Source: an uncultured Flavobacteriaceae bacterium (GTDB lineage Bacteria; Bacteroidota; Bacteroidia; Flavobacteriales; Flavobacteriaceae). From it: a stretch of DNA of 64,000 bases. Shown piece by piece: positions 28,964-39,340 of the stretch (positions within the stretch are counted from its first letter, which is position 1; each line of letters opens with the position of its first letter). The position numbers and the translations under genes are program-made. The notes beneath the pieces were generated by a model, which saw only the letters and a list, made by a program, of their open reading frames with translations, made no database searches and was not told where the DNA came from. The DNA is taken from contig CAJJCA010000010.1 of assembly GCA_905182575.1 (NCBI GenBank), forward strand, positions 1 to 64,000, read 5' to 3'.

Positions 28964-30838
28964 TTATTTAATTAATCCAACACTGCGTTGAATGAATTGC
29001 GTCAATTCTTCACCTTTTAAAAGATTTTGAGAAAGACGCGCTAAATCTAACGCTTGCTTGATTAGACCTTCCCTCTTTTTCGCGGTTTTAGTATTTAGAA
29101 TTTTACTGGTCAACTCATGATTGGTATTGACCAAAAGGGTATACATTTCAGGAAATGCTCCCATCATTCCACCACCTTGTTGCATTTCTTTCATTCGTCT
29201 CATGAATTCAGGTTGCGTAAGAACAAAAGGTAATGCTTGACTATCCATTGCTTCAAGTTGAACAGTGTATTTCTCCGATGGAATGACTTCCTCCAACATG
29301 GGTTTAAGCTTGTCTTTTTCTTCATCAGAAAGTTTAGAAATAGCGGTCTCATCTTTCTTAATAAGGTTTTCGATAGCATCTCCATCAACTCTTGCGAAAG
29401 AAATATTTTCTTTGCTACCTTCTAGTTTCTGAATTAAATGTGAAATGATAGGAGAGTCTAACAACAACACTTTATAACCTTTGTCAGTTGCCATTTTAAT
29501 ATAACTATGCTGCTCTTCTTTGTCAGAAGCATAAAGTAGAATCATCTTCCCATCTTTGTCGGTCTGACTTTCTTTAATTGTAGTTTCTAATTCCTCGTAA
29601 GTGAAATAATCACCATCCGTAGTAGGGAAAAGCATGAATTTATCTCCTTTTTCGAAAAACTTGTCTTCTGTCAACATTCCATATTCAATCACGACTTTGA
29701 TGTCGTTCCATTTTTCCTCGTAGCCTGCTCTGTCTTTCTTAAAGAGACTGTTAAGTTTGTCAGCCACCTTTCGGGTGATGTAATTACTTATTTTTTTAAC
29801 CGCACCGTCTGCTTGAAGATAACTTCTCGAAACATTCAATGGAATATCTGGTGAGTCAATCACTCCTCGAAGAAGGGTTAGGAATTCTGGTACAATGCCA
29901 TCTACATTATCTGTTACAAAAACTTGATTTTGGTACAATTGAATTTTATCCTTTTGGACGCTAAGATCATTTGTGATTCTTGGGAAATATAAAATTCCTG
30001 TCAGGTTAAAAGGATAATCTACATTTAAATGGATATTAAAAAGCGGCTCTTCAAATTGCATTGGATACAATTCTCTGTAGAACGACTTGTAGTCATCTTC
30101 TTTTAGTTCTGCCGGAGCTTTAGTCCAAGCAGGGCTGGTGATGTTTACAATATTATCAACGGTTATTTTTTCAGCGACAGCATCTTTTTCAGCATCCTCC
30201 GGAAGGGATAGTGACTCTTCACGTGTTCCAAATTTAATGGGAAAAGGCATGAATTTATTGTACTTTTCAAGTAATCCTTTGATTTTGCTTTCTTCCAAAA
30301 ATTCTTTTGAATCCGATGCAACATGCAAGATGATTTCGGTTCCTCTCTCTTTTTTGTCTGAATCTTCTAAAGTGAATTCTGGTGATCCATCACACGCCCA
30401 ATGAACTGCAGGTTCGTCTTTAAAAGACTTAGTGATGATCTCAACTTTTTCTGCTACCATAAAAGCAGAATAAAAGCCCAAGCCAAAATGTCCTATAATT
30501 CCCGAATCCTTGGCGCTGTCTTTGTATTTTTCTAAAAATTCTTCCGCTCCAGAAAAAGCAACTTCATTAATGTATTTACTGACTTCATCGGCAGTCATTC
30601 CAACGCCTTGGTCAATGACGTGAATTTTCTTACTCTTCTTGTCAATTTTAACTTCAATTTGTGGAGAACCAATTTCTCCCGTTACTTCCCCAAGGCTACT
30701 CATGTGTATGAGTTTGCTGGTCGCATCCGTAGCATTAGAAATTAATTCTCTTAAAAAAATCTCATGATCGCTGTAAAGGAATTTTTTTATTAAAGGGAAT
30801 ATGTTTTCAACAGAAACGTTGATTTTACCATTTGTCAT
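28964..30838 (-). CDS. htpG: molecular chaperone HtpG (Hsp90)
   Basis: Intact 624-residue cytosolic chaperone. The N-terminal GHKL ATPase domain has FLRELISNATDATSKL (catalytic glutamate and asparagine), IDQGVGMTADEV and GIIGHFGLGFYSAFMV. The middle domain has FNIHLNVDYPFNLTGILYFP and LPLNVSRSYLQ-type sequence. The C-terminal dimerisation domain ends QFIQRSVGLIK. Length and start match the family. It is transcribed singly, with a strong terminator. Confidence 0.97.
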   Translation of the reverse strand: MTNGKINVSVENIFPLIKKFLYSDHEIFLRELISNATDATSKLIHMSSLGEVTGEIGSPQIEVKIDKKSKKIHVIDQGVGMTADEVSKYINEVAFSGAEEFLEKYKDSAKDSGIIGHFGLGFYSAFMVAEKVEIITKSFKDEPAVHWACDGSPEFTLEDSDKKERGTEIILHVASDSKEFLEESKIKGLLEKYNKFMPFPIKFGTREESLSLPEDAEKDAVAEKITVDNIVNITSPAWTKAPAELKEDDYKSFYRELYPMQFEEPLFNIHLNVDYPFNLTGILYFPRITNDLSVQKDKIQLYQNQVFVTDNVDGIVPEFLTLLRGVIDSPDIPLNVSRSYLQADGAVKKISNYITRKVADKLNSLFKKDRAGYEEKWNDIKVVIEYGMLTEDKFFEKGDKFMLFPTTDGDYFTYEELETTIKESQTDKDGKMILLYASDKEEQHSYIKMATDKGYKVLLLDSPIISHLIQKLEGSKENISFARVDGDAIENLIKKDETAISKLSDEEKDKLKPMLEEVIPSEKYTVQLEAMDSQALPFVLTQPEFMRRMKEMQQGGGMMGAFPEMYTLLVNTNHELTSKILNTKTAKKREGLIKQALDLARLSQNLLKGEELTQFIQRSVGLIK

Positions 30839-30954
30839 TGTTGTAAATTTTAATTATTTATTAAATCAATGGCAAAAAAAGTACCAATTCAATATTAATG
30901 ACACATTGACATATTTTTTTGTTTTAATTTATCATTAAAAAGATAAACAATTCG

Positions 30955-30962
30955 TAAATTTG
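30955..30962 (+). promoter_or_regulatory. -7 promoter box of the TetR-like gene, TAAATTTG
   Basis: Exact TAnnTTTG match 20 bases before the ATG at 30983. It should drive the two-gene unit of regulator plus ABC1 kinase. Confidence 0.5.
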
Positions 30963-30982
30963 AAGTATAAAGGATTTCAATT

Positions 30983-31639
30983 ATGAGTAAAAAAGAAGAG
31001 AAACTAAAAGAAGCGGTTCTGACTGCATTTATTGATACGACGCTTGAGAAAGAGGCTTTTCCATTGTCTGTATTTAAGTTCTGTAAGGAAAATAATATTG
31101 AAGAAAAAACTTTTTACAAGCATTTTGGTTCTTTAGATGCCGTCAAAGGTCAAATTTGGGAATTTTTCTATGACAATGCGATGGGACTTTTAGAAAAAGA
31201 TGCAACTTTTGAAAACGCTTCGCCAAAAGACAAATTACTTTCATTTTATTTCACTTTTTTTGAAGTATTGCTACTCAATAGAAGTTATGTTCTCTTCTCT
31301 TTGTCCTCTCATCAATCGAATATGGTTAAAATGTCACAGCTTAATAAAATGAGAAGTTCATTTAAAGACTTTGCTGAAGACCTAATCGACACAGGAAACG
31401 CTAATAAAAATGAGTCTTACCTTCAGCATCCTCCGAAAATATTTTCAGAAGGTGCTTGGATACAATTCGCTTTTTTGATAAAATTCTGGATTAATGATAC
31501 TTCAGTTGATTTTGAGAAAACAGACCAAGCGATTGAGAAATCAGTCCAAACGGCTTTTGATTTGTTTGACAATACGCCCCTTGGCACCTTAGTTGATTTT
31601 GGAAAGTTTTTGTGGAAAGAAAAATTTGTATTTAATTGA
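30983..31639 (+). CDS. TetR-like transcriptional regulator
   Basis: Intact 218-residue protein. The N-terminal helix-turn-helix reads FCKENNIEEKTFYKHFGSLD, the classical TetR form. The helical C-terminal region (residues about 60-218) would dimerise and bind a ligand. The stop overlaps the TTG start of the ABC1-kinase gene, so the two are translationally coupled. This pairing is common in Bacteroidota and suggests a shared role in membrane lipid or quinone homeostasis; the ligand is unknown. Confidence 0.75.
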   Translation: MSKKEEKLKEAVLTAFIDTTLEKEAFPLSVFKFCKENNIEEKTFYKHFGSLDAVKGQIWEFFYDNAMGLLEKDATFENASPKDKLLSFYFTFFEVLLLNRSYVLFSLSSHQSNMVKMSQLNKMRSSFKDFAEDLIDTGNANKNESYLQHPPKIFSEGAWIQFAFLIKFWINDTSVDFEKTDQAIEKSVQTAFDLFDNTPLGTLVDFGKFLWKEKFVFN

Positions 31640-32946
31640 AATCACTGGATAATATTCCCACCCGTAAAATTGCAAGAGCAGGAAGTTTAGTTTCAACTGG
31701 TATAAAATTAGGGGGCAACTACATCAAATATTACGGAGAAAAAGCATTCAACAAAGACCTAACACGCGATCAATTAGACGAAGACAACGCAAAAGACATC
31801 TATGATTCTTTAAAGCGTTTAAAAGGAAGTGCCCTCAAAGTTGCTCAGATGTTGAGCATGGAAAAAAACCTTCTCCCCAAAGCCTATGTTGATCAATTTA
31901 GTTTATCGCAGTTTTCAGTTCCTCCTTTATCAGCCCCTTTGGTTCGAAAGCTAATCAGAAAGTATTTTGGAGCTGATCCTGAAAGTATATTTGACACTTT
32001 TACTGCAGAATCTGTTAATGCAGCAAGCATAGGACAAGTTCACAAAGCAACTAAAAACGGAAAAGATCTAGCGGTTAAAATTCAATACCCTGGTGTTGCC
32101 AGCAGTATAAGTTCTGACTTGACGATGATAAAACCCATTGCTTTAAAGATGTTTAATCTTAAGGGAACGGATACGGACAAATACTTTAAGGAAGTTGAGG
32201 GTAAACTTTTGGAAGAGACGGATTATGAACTCGAGTTAAAGCAGAGCGAATGGATTGCTGATAAGTGTAAAGTGATTCCCGACTTATTATTTCCAAAGTA
32301 TTATCCAGAACTGTCAGGAGGGAAGATTTTAACCATGGATTGGATGCAAGGCAAGCACCTCTCTGAACATGCTGCTCAAGGAAGCAGTTCACAAGAACAA
32401 AACGATTTGCTAGGACAAACATTATGGGATTTTTATATGTTCCAAATTCATGTTTTGAAAAAAGTACATGCCGACCCTCACCCTGGAAATTTTCTAATCA
32501 ATTCTGACCTTAAGTTAGTTGTATTAGACTTTGGTTGCGTAAAAGAAATCCCTGACGAATTTTATGAGCCTTATTTCGAATTGCCTAAACATCAGTTTTC
32601 GGAGGATCCAAAAAAGTTTAAAGATATTTTGAGAGATTTAGAAATTTTAAGAGCAGACGACACTCCAGAGGAAATAGAGTACTTTACACAGCTTTTTGGG
32701 AGAATGATGAAGGTGTTGACCCTTCCGTTTACTAAAGATAATTTTGATTTTGGTGACAGTGCTTTCTGGAAATCAATAAATTCTCTCAGCGAAGAATTGT
32801 CAACAGACAAACGCATTCGTAAAATGAATGGGAACAGAGGCTCTAAACATTTTCTCTATATCAACCGAACATTTTTCGGCTTGTATAATTTACTTTTCGA
32901 TCTTAAGGCCAAAGTTAAAACCGAGAAGTACTTAAATTACATCTAA
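31636..32946 (+). CDS. ABC1/UbiB-family atypical kinase (AarF-like)
   Basis: Intact 436-residue protein starting at TTG. UbiB-family hallmarks are present: the KxGQ-type segment GSALKVAQMLSMEKNLLP, the Ala-rich loop AASIGQVHKA, the lysine in AVKIQYPGV, the catalytic loop HADPHPGNFLI and the metal site LDFGCVKEIP. Members support ubiquinone or other isoprenoid lipid metabolism, probably through ATPase activity. No membrane segments are obvious, unlike E. coli UbiB. It is coupled to the preceding TetR-like gene. Confidence 0.9.
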   Translation: MKSLDNIPTRKIARAGSLVSTGIKLGGNYIKYYGEKAFNKDLTRDQLDEDNAKDIYDSLKRLKGSALKVAQMLSMEKNLLPKAYVDQFSLSQFSVPPLSAPLVRKLIRKYFGADPESIFDTFTAESVNAASIGQVHKATKNGKDLAVKIQYPGVASSISSDLTMIKPIALKMFNLKGTDTDKYFKEVEGKLLEETDYELELKQSEWIADKCKVIPDLLFPKYYPELSGGKILTMDWMQGKHLSEHAAQGSSSQEQNDLLGQTLWDFYMFQIHVLKKVHADPHPGNFLINSDLKLVVLDFGCVKEIPDEFYEPYFELPKHQFSEDPKKFKDILRDLEILRADDTPEEIEYFTQLFGRMMKVLTLPFTKDNFDFGDSAFWKSINSLSEELSTDKRIRKMNGNRGSKHFLYINRTFFGLYNLLFDLKAKVKTEKYLNYI

Positions 32947-33021
32947 TTCTATCCACGTTGGTTTTAATAAAAAAACCAAGGTTTATTTAATGATTTCGTT
33001 AAATTGCAAATAAAATTATTA

Positions 33022-34029
33022 ATGTATAATTCTAGAATCTCTGGACTTGGGATGTATGTCCCTGAAAATATAGTTACCAATGACGATTTGTCAAAAATGA
33101 TGGACACTTCCAGTGATTGGATTATCGAAAGAACTGGTATTGAGGAACGCAGACACATCAAAAAAGGAGATGGGAACTCTACTGCAAAAATGGGAGTTAA
33201 GGCTGCCAAAATTGCCATTAAGCGTGCAGGAATTGCGACCAATGATATTGAATTGATCTTATTTGCAACATTAAGCCCTGATTATTACTTTCCAGGTTCA
33301 GGCGTGATTGTTCAAGAAGAATTAGGCATACCCACTTGTCCTGCCATGGACATAAGAACACAATGCTCTGGCTTTGTTTATGCCATGTCGACTGCGGATC
33401 AATTTGTAAAAACAGGAATGTATAAAAACGTCCTTGTGATTGGATCTGAAAATCAATCTGGAGGTTTAGACATGACCACTCGAGGTAGAGGGGTTTCTGT
33501 GATTTTTGGCGATGGCGCTGGTGCTGCTGTAGTCTCTAGAGAAACAGATTTATCCAAAGGAATAATGTCTTCTCATCTTCATTCGGAAGGAGAACATGCA
33601 AAGGAGTTATCGATTATAGATCCTAACACAAGTCGATGGATTCCTGAGATTATTGCTGACAACAATCCCGATGATATTTCTTTCTATCCCTACATGAATG
33701 GGCAGTTTGTTTTTAAAAATGCCGTAACGCGTTTCGCAGAAGTCATCAACGAAGGCTTAGAAAAAAATGGCTGGGAATCAAAAGATATCGATCTTTTAAT
33801 TCCGCATCAAGCAAATTTGAGAATTGCTCAATTCATTCAGAGAAAATTTAGGTTGAGTGATGATCAAGTTTACAATAACATTCAGAAATACGGAAACACA
33901 ACCGCTGCGTCAATTCCTATTGCTTTAACAGAGGCTTGGGAAGCAGGAAAAGTAAAAGAAGGGGACAAGGTCGTCCTTGCTGCTTTTGGAAGTGGTTTTA
34001 CTTGGGGGAGCGTAATGATCAATTGGTAG
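33022..34029 (+). CDS. fabH: 3-oxoacyl-ACP synthase III (KAS III) family protein
   Basis: Intact thiolase-fold enzyme of 335 residues. The start MYNSRISGLGMYVPENIV is preferred over a TTG 18 bases upstream. The catalytic triad is visible: Cys in RTQCSGFVYAMS, His in LIPHQANLRIAQF and Asn in QKYGNTTAASIP. The end GSGFTWGSVMINW is typical. KAS III starts fatty-acid synthesis from acetyl-CoA and malonyl-ACP; related enzymes make other beta-keto products, so the exact substrate is open. It abuts the CoA-binding protein gene. Confidence 0.85.
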   Translation: MYNSRISGLGMYVPENIVTNDDLSKMMDTSSDWIIERTGIEERRHIKKGDGNSTAKMGVKAAKIAIKRAGIATNDIELILFATLSPDYYFPGSGVIVQEELGIPTCPAMDIRTQCSGFVYAMSTADQFVKTGMYKNVLVIGSENQSGGLDMTTRGRGVSVIFGDGAGAAVVSRETDLSKGIMSSHLHSEGEHAKELSIIDPNTSRWIPEIIADNNPDDISFYPYMNGQFVFKNAVTRFAEVINEGLEKNGWESKDIDLLIPHQANLRIAQFIQRKFRLSDDQVYNNIQKYGNTTAASIPIALTEAWEAGKVKEGDKVVLAAFGSGFTWGSVMINW

Positions 34030-34392
34030 TTGTCTTTCAAGACCCTCATAATAGGTGCCTCCTTAAACCCAAAAAGAGTTGTCTATACTGCACTTCATAA
34101 ATTAGTCAAGCATGGGCATTCAGTTGTTGCCATTGGAAAAAAATCAGGAACTGTTTCAGGAGTAATAATTCACAATGATTTGACTCATTTTAAGGACATT
34201 CATACCGTCACACTTTATCTGAACAAAAGCAATCAAATAGATTATTTCGATTATATTTTGTCTTTAAATCCCAAGAGAGTTTTGTTTAATCCTGGCACCG
34301 AAAATACAGATTTAGCATTACTTTTAACCAAGACAGGAATTGAATGGGAGCATGCTTGCACTTTGGTTTTACTTTCGACGAATCAGTATTAA
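34030..34392 (+). CDS. CoA-binding domain protein (YccU-like)
   Basis: A 120-residue Rossmann-fold protein, intact, starting at TTG directly after the KAS III stop. It begins SFKTLIIGASLNPKRVVYTAL and ends [13 protein letters not shown], both typical of YccU-type CoA-binding domains. It may bind CoA or an acyl-CoA; no reaction is established. Its last 24 bases overlap the end of the convergent symporter gene. Confidence 0.85.
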   Translation: MSFKTLIIGASLNPKRVVYTALHKLVKHGHSVVAIGKKSGTVSGVIIHNDLTHFKDIHTVTLYLNKSNQIDYFDYILSLNPKRVLFNPGTENTDLALLLTKTGIEWEHACTLVLLSTNQY

Positions 34393-35830
34393 ACCTAAAA
34401 ATGTAATTAAACCCGTTTAACGGAAGCAATTCATAACCAATTTCATACCCACCCAACAGTGATTTAGGAAGGTTTCCTATTAGAAAAATTAACCCGATTG
34501 AGGCAAGCACTACCCATACCACTTTGGCATCTTGAACCTTATAAGGAGTGAAAATCCCAAAAGCAAAAAGTCCTAAAAGTGGACCATAAGTATAAGAGGC
34601 TACGGTTAGTAAACCATCAATAACATTGCGGTCTAAAATGTGTTTAAAGGCGATTACGACAAGAATCAAAACAAGACTCATTCCAATATGTGTGCGCTTT
34701 CTTATCTTCTTTTGATCTGATTCTGAATGTTTGTCCATTTTGACAAAGTCCACACAAAAGGAAGTGGTTAAGGAAGGTTAGGGCGCTGTCTGCACTACTA
34801 TATGCAGCAGCAATTAATCCTAAAATGAATACAACTCCAACTGTGATTCCTAAGGAACCACTTAGTGCAATTTCGGGGAAAAGAAGATCTGTTTTTGGAG
34901 CACCATCCAACAAAGGAATTGCGATTTGATTCTTCTCAGCATAAATAAAAATTAAAGCACCTAACAGTAAAAATAAAAAGGTGACAAACACCATTACAAA
35001 ACTGAAGACCACCATGTTTTTTTGAGCATCCTTCAACGATCGGCAAGTAAGGTTTTTTTGCATCATGTCTTGATCCAAGCCTGTCATGCAGATGGTAATA
35101 AACATTCCACCCAAAAAAGATTTCACAAAATGATTTCTAGCCAAGAAGTCATCCATCACAAAAATATGGGTGTATTTTTTCATCTCATCAGAATTGAGAA
35201 ATTCTAGCCCCTCAAAGCCCAAGGATTGTGTGATAAAGAAAAGTGAAAATACAACGGCCAAAATCATCAACAGGGTTTGTAAAGTATCGGTCCATACAAT
35301 TGTTTTGATTCCTCCTCGTTGGGTATAAACCCAAATCAGGAAAATAGAAATTGTAACAGTGACTTCAAAGGGAACATTCCATGCATCAAAAATAAATTGT
35401 TGCATGACAATGGCAACTAAAAACAACCTGAAACTGGCTCCTAAAATTCTTGATATAAAAAATGAAATGGCACCAATTTTATGACTTTTTGGACCAAAAC
35501 GTTCTGCCAAATATTCATAGATTGAAATTAAATTTTGTTTGTAATAGACGGGAAGTAAAACAAAAGCGACGATGAAATATCCAGCTAAGTAGCCCATAAC
35601 CACTTGGAAGTAGGTGAATCCAGAATCTCCAACCCAGCCTGGAACAGAAATAAAAGTGACCCCGACAGCGATGCCCCCACCATTCCAAAAGCAACTAAAT
35701 ACCATGGGGAGCTATTGTTGGCCTTGAAAAATGTAAGATTATCGTCTTTACGACTGGTGAAATAAGAAATCATAATCAGTACAATGAAGTAAGCTATAAC
35801 GAGTAATAATATGAATCCAGGTGTGAACAT
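34369..35830 (-). CDS. sodium:solute symporter (SSS family, frameshifted)
   Basis: Multi-pass inner-membrane transporter of about 487 residues. The start [20 protein letters not shown] at 35830 is followed by [20 protein letters not shown] and [20 protein letters not shown]. Later segments include [36 protein letters not shown] and [20 protein letters not shown], all typical of the family. Breaks lie near 35640, 34720 and 34420. The natural tail, LLPLNG followed by [13 protein letters not shown], ends at 34369, overlapping the convergent CoA-binding protein gene. Substrate not predictable. Confidence 0.85.
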
Positions 35831-35894
35831 TTAATAATGATTTTTAGTAAAGATACAAATTCAAGAATATGAAATTATTTATTAATTTTACACC

Positions 35895-36515
35895 ATGGAA
35901 TTTTCCTCTAAATTACTTGAAAATGCAGTGAGCGAAATTGCCCAACTACCGGGCATTGGAAAGCGAACTGCGCTAAGGTTGGCTTTGCACTTGCTAAAAC
36001 TTCCCAAAGAAAACACAACTGATTTAACACAATCGCTCAATGATTTGAGAGAACAAATCAACTTCTGTACTTCTTGTCACAATTTATCTGACGTTCCACT
36101 TTGTGAAATTTGTGCCAATCCCAAACGTGATGGAAGCTTGCTTTGTGTTGTAGAAGATATTCGGGATGTAATTGCCATTGAAAGTACGGACCAGTTTAAA
36201 GGATATTATCACGTTTTAGGCGGAATTATTTCTCCAATAGATGGGGTTGGCCCTCAGGATTTGAACCTAGAGACTTTGGAAGAAAAAGTCAAAAAGGGAG
36301 AAATTAAAGAAATAATATTTGCGCTCAGTGCCACCATGGAAGCGGATACTACTAATTTTTATATTTATAAAATTCTTGCGCCTTACAATGTTTCTACCTC
36401 TGCAATAGCAAGAGGTATTCCCGTTGGAGATGAACTTGAATATACGGATGAGGTTACCTTGGGTCGTAGCATTCTTAAAAGAGTTCCCTATGAAAATTCG
36501 ATTTCTGATAAATAG
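35895..36515 (+). CDS. recR: recombination mediator RecR
   Basis: Intact 206-residue RecFOR-pathway protein that loads RecA at gaps. It has the helix-hairpin-helix [20 protein letters not shown], the four-cysteine zinc motif [16 protein letters not shown], and the Toprim domain with [15 protein letters not shown] and ISPIDGVGP. The C-terminal Walker-B-like [16 protein letters not shown] is present. Length is normal. It is divergent from the symporter gene. Confidence 0.96.
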   Translation: MEFSSKLLENAVSEIAQLPGIGKRTALRLALHLLKLPKENTTDLTQSLNDLREQINFCTSCHNLSDVPLCEICANPKRDGSLLCVVEDIRDVIAIESTDQFKGYYHVLGGIISPIDGVGPQDLNLETLEEKVKKGEIKEIIFALSATMEADTTNFYIYKILAPYNVSTSAIARGIPVGDELEYTDEVTLGRSILKRVPYENSISDK

Positions 36516-36573
36516 TTTCTAAATCACTTGATGGGTTATCCATTCAAAATTAAAATCGCATACATAAATTTGA

Positions 36574-36581
36574 TACTTTTG
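36574..36581 (+). promoter_or_regulatory. -7 promoter box of the E2 gene, TACTTTTG
   Basis: TAnnTTTG match 16 bases before the ATG at 36598. The upstream -33 element is not clear. Confidence 0.45.
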
Positions 36582-36597
36582 TATCGTTAAAAAAAAT

Positions 36598-37939
36598 ATG
36601 GGAAAATATCATTTGAAACTTCCTAAAATGGGAGAAAGTGTTGCCGAAGCGACCTTAACGAAGTGGTTAAAGGAGGTTCGGTGACAGCATTGATATAGAC
36701 GAAGCGGTTGTCGAAATTGCTACTGATAAAGTAGATTCAGACGTACCCAGCGAATTGAGTGGCGTCTTAATTGAAAAGAAATTTTCTGAAAATGATGTAG
36801 TTCAAGTAGGAGAAGTTTTTGCTGTAATTCAGACGGAATCAGAAGGTGATGGGGAAGATGAAGCGGTTGAAACTCCAGAAGAAACAACTGAAATTGTCAA
36901 GAAAATTACTGAAATTGAGGAGCAAATCGAGCAAGAGAAGGAAAATATTCCTTTGCATGAGACTGAGGTGATTTCTGAAAGTATTGTTGCTGCAAAAACA
37001 GCTATTGCTCCTATAATATCAGATGAATACAGCCGATTCTATTCTCCACTAGTAAAAAACATTGCAAGTCAAGAAGGCATAAGCCTTGAGGAACTTGAAA
37101 AAATAAAAGGTACGGGTCAAGGCGAAAGGGTAACAAAGTATGACATGATTTCTTATTTGAAGTCACGTGATCAAAAAACCATCTCTGTTGTTCAGCATAA
37201 GGAAACTCCTGAGGTAAATAAAATGGGAGGACAAGACCAAGTAATTGAAATGTCCCGCATGGCGAAGCTGACGGCAGCACACATGATTAACAGTAAACAA
37301 ACTTCTGCCCATGTTCAGTCGTTTGTTGAAACAGACGTCACAGCACTTTGGAATTGGAGGGAAAAAGTGAAAAATGCATTTTTTGAAAGAGAAAATGAGA
37401 AATTAACTTTTACGCCATTATTCATAACAGCATTAATCAAGGCACTTAAAGACTTCCCCTTATTAAATAGTTCTGTTCAAGGAGACACAATCCTCCAGAA
37501 ACGTGCCATCAATATTGGATTGGCAACATCTATGGCCGATGGAAACTTAATTGTTCCCGTTATAAAAAATGCTGATCATCTCAATCTTGTCGGATTGGCA
37601 AAGGCAGTAAATGACCTTGCCACAAGAGCGCGAAATCAAGCCTTAAGACCCGAAGAGATTCAGGATGGAACCTTTACGTTTACCAACATTGGGAATTTTG
37701 GAGCGCTGACAGGAACTCCAATTATCAACCAGCCACAAGTCGGAATTATCGCCATGGGCGTGATTCGTAAAATGCCCGCAGTTATTGAAACTCCGAAGGA
37801 GATCCTATTGGCATTAGAAAAAAATAATTATTTCTCACAGTTTTGATCATAGAATCATCAATGGTGCGATGGGCGGTCAATTTGTTAAAAACGTGTTGCG
37901 GATTATCTCGAAAATTGGGATGAAAGCCTAACCCTTTAA
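36598..37939 (+). CDS. 2-oxo-acid dehydrogenase E2 (dihydrolipoamide acyltransferase), frameshifted
   Basis: Core E2 enzyme of a 2-oxo-acid dehydrogenase complex, about 447 residues. The lipoyl domain reads KLPKMGESVAEATLTKWLKE and, after a shift near 36685, IATDKVDSDVPSE with the lipoylated lysine. A Glu-rich linker follows. The E3/E1-binding domain is at about residues 135-170, with YSRFYSPLVKNIASQEGIS. The catalytic domain has ELTAAHMINSKQTS-like sequence and TFTNIGNFGALTGTPIINQP. After a second shift near 37835 the active-site region reads SFDHRIINGAMGG, with Asn where most E2s have Asp. Branched-chain or pyruvate specificity cannot be decided. Confidence 0.87.
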
Positions 37940-37949
37940 AATATTTTTT

Positions 37950-38720
37950 ATGTCACTAAATCTTTCTCGCCCTTTGTGTTTTTTTGATCTAGAAACCACT
38001 GGAATAAGTGTCACCAAGGACCGGATCGTTGAAATTGCCATACTCAAACTTCTTTCCGATGGATCGAAAGAAGAAAGGCTGTGGCGGGTCAATCCAGAGT
38101 GTCCCATTCCAGGAGAGGCTTCGGCTGTTCATGGAATCTATGATGCTGATGTTGCCAACGAGCCAACGTTCAAAATGCTTTCAAATGAAGTTTATGCATT
38201 TATAGAAAATGCTGATTTGGCGGGATACAATTCTGATCGATTTGACATTCCACTTTTGGTAGAAGAAATGCTCAGGGCGGAGGTTGATTTTGATTTTAAG
38301 AATCTAAAAACCGTAGATGTCCAAACCATTTTTCATAAAATGGAACAACGAACGCTCTCCGCTGCTTTAAAGTTTTATTGTAAAGAGGAGCTTAAAGACG
38401 CGCATTCTGCTATGGCAGACACCAAGGCAACTCACGATGTTTTAATGTCTCAATTAGAAAGATACGAGGAGTTAGAAGGAAATGTTGACTTTTTAAGTGA
38501 GTTCACTACCCGAAACAAGTTTGCCGATTTTGCCGGTTTTATTGCTTTTAATAAAAAAGGAGTAGAGTGTTTTGGTTTTGGAAAACACAAGGGCAAAACA
38601 GTAGAAGAGGTTCTGGAAAAAGAACCAGGGTATTTTGGATGGTTGCTTAATGCTGACTTTCCAATGTATACCAAAAAGGTCTTAACTGCCATTCGGTTGA
38701 GAAAATTAAACACCCAATAG
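37950..38720 (+). CDS. DEDDh 3'-5' exonuclease (DnaQ-like)
   Basis: Intact 256-residue protein. The RNase T/epsilon fold shows LCFFDLETTGISVTKDRIVE (first Asp/Glu pair), NADLAGYNSDRFDIPLL (third Asp) and DAHSAMADTKATHDVL with the general-base His and the last Asp. The C-terminal part, FGKHKGKTVEEVLEKEPGYF, resembles the small DUF3820-type module found fused to such exonucleases. It probably acts in DNA repair or replication proofreading. It starts 10 bases after the E2 stop. Confidence 0.88.
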   Translation: MSLNLSRPLCFFDLETTGISVTKDRIVEIAILKLLSDGSKEERLWRVNPECPIPGEASAVHGIYDADVANEPTFKMLSNEVYAFIENADLAGYNSDRFDIPLLVEEMLRAEVDFDFKNLKTVDVQTIFHKMEQRTLSAALKFYCKEELKDAHSAMADTKATHDVLMSQLERYEELEGNVDFLSEFTTRNKFADFAGFIAFNKKGVECFGFGKHKGKTVEEVLEKEPGYFGWLLNADFPMYTKKVLTAIRLRKLNTQ

Positions 38721-38726
38721 GTAGCT

Positions 38727-39338
38727 GTGAAAATTATTTGTATCGGAAGAAACTATTCCGAACACATCAAGGAGTTGGCAAATGAAAAGCCAAAAGAGCC
38801 AGTGATTTTTTTAAAACCTGATACGGCACTAGTTCAGAAAAACCAACCCTTTTTCATCCCGCATTTCTCAAATGAAATTCATCACGAGGTTGAGATTTTG
38901 GTTAAAATTAACCGATTGGGGAAGCACATTCAAGATAAATTTGCACAAAAATACTACCAAGAAATAGGTTTGGGAATTGACTTTACTGCACGTGACCTTC
39001 AATTGGAATTAAAACAAAAAGGACTGCCTTGGGAAAAAGCAAAAGCCTTTGATTGCTCGGCTGTTGTTGGCGATTGGATTAATAAAAATCAATTTGAAAA
39101 TCTAGAGGCATTGAATTTCGCTCTTCTAAAAAACGGCGAAAAGGTACAAGAAGGAAATACCCAGCACATGATTTGGAAAATCGATCAGTTGATTGCTTAT
39201 GTTTCTCAGTTTTTTACTTTAAAGATTGGAGATATAATTTTCACGGGAACACCATCGGGAGTTGGACCAGTAAAGGAAAACGATGTACTTGAAGGGTATA
39301 TCGAAAATAAAAAATCATTTTCAGTAAGAATTAAATAA
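38727..39338 (+). CDS. fumarylacetoacetate hydrolase family protein
   Basis: Intact 203-residue protein starting at GTG. It begins [20 protein letters not shown] and contains the metal-binding region [17 protein letters not shown] with the catalytic-site glutamate, [10 protein letters not shown], the [13 protein letters not shown] segment and [17 protein letters not shown]. The fold is that of FAH-type hydrolases or decarboxylases of acylpyruvates; the substrate is unknown. It lies between the exonuclease and cinA, with very short gaps. Confidence 0.88.
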   Translation: MKIICIGRNYSEHIKELANEKPKEPVIFLKPDTALVQKNQPFFIPHFSNEIHHEVEILVKINRLGKHIQDKFAQKYYQEIGLGIDFTARDLQLELKQKGLPWEKAKAFDCSAVVGDWINKNQFENLEALNFALLKNGEKVQEGNTQHMIWKIDQLIAYVSQFFTLKIGDIIFTGTPSGVGPVKENDVLEGYIENKKSFSVRIK

Positions 39339-39340
39339 TT

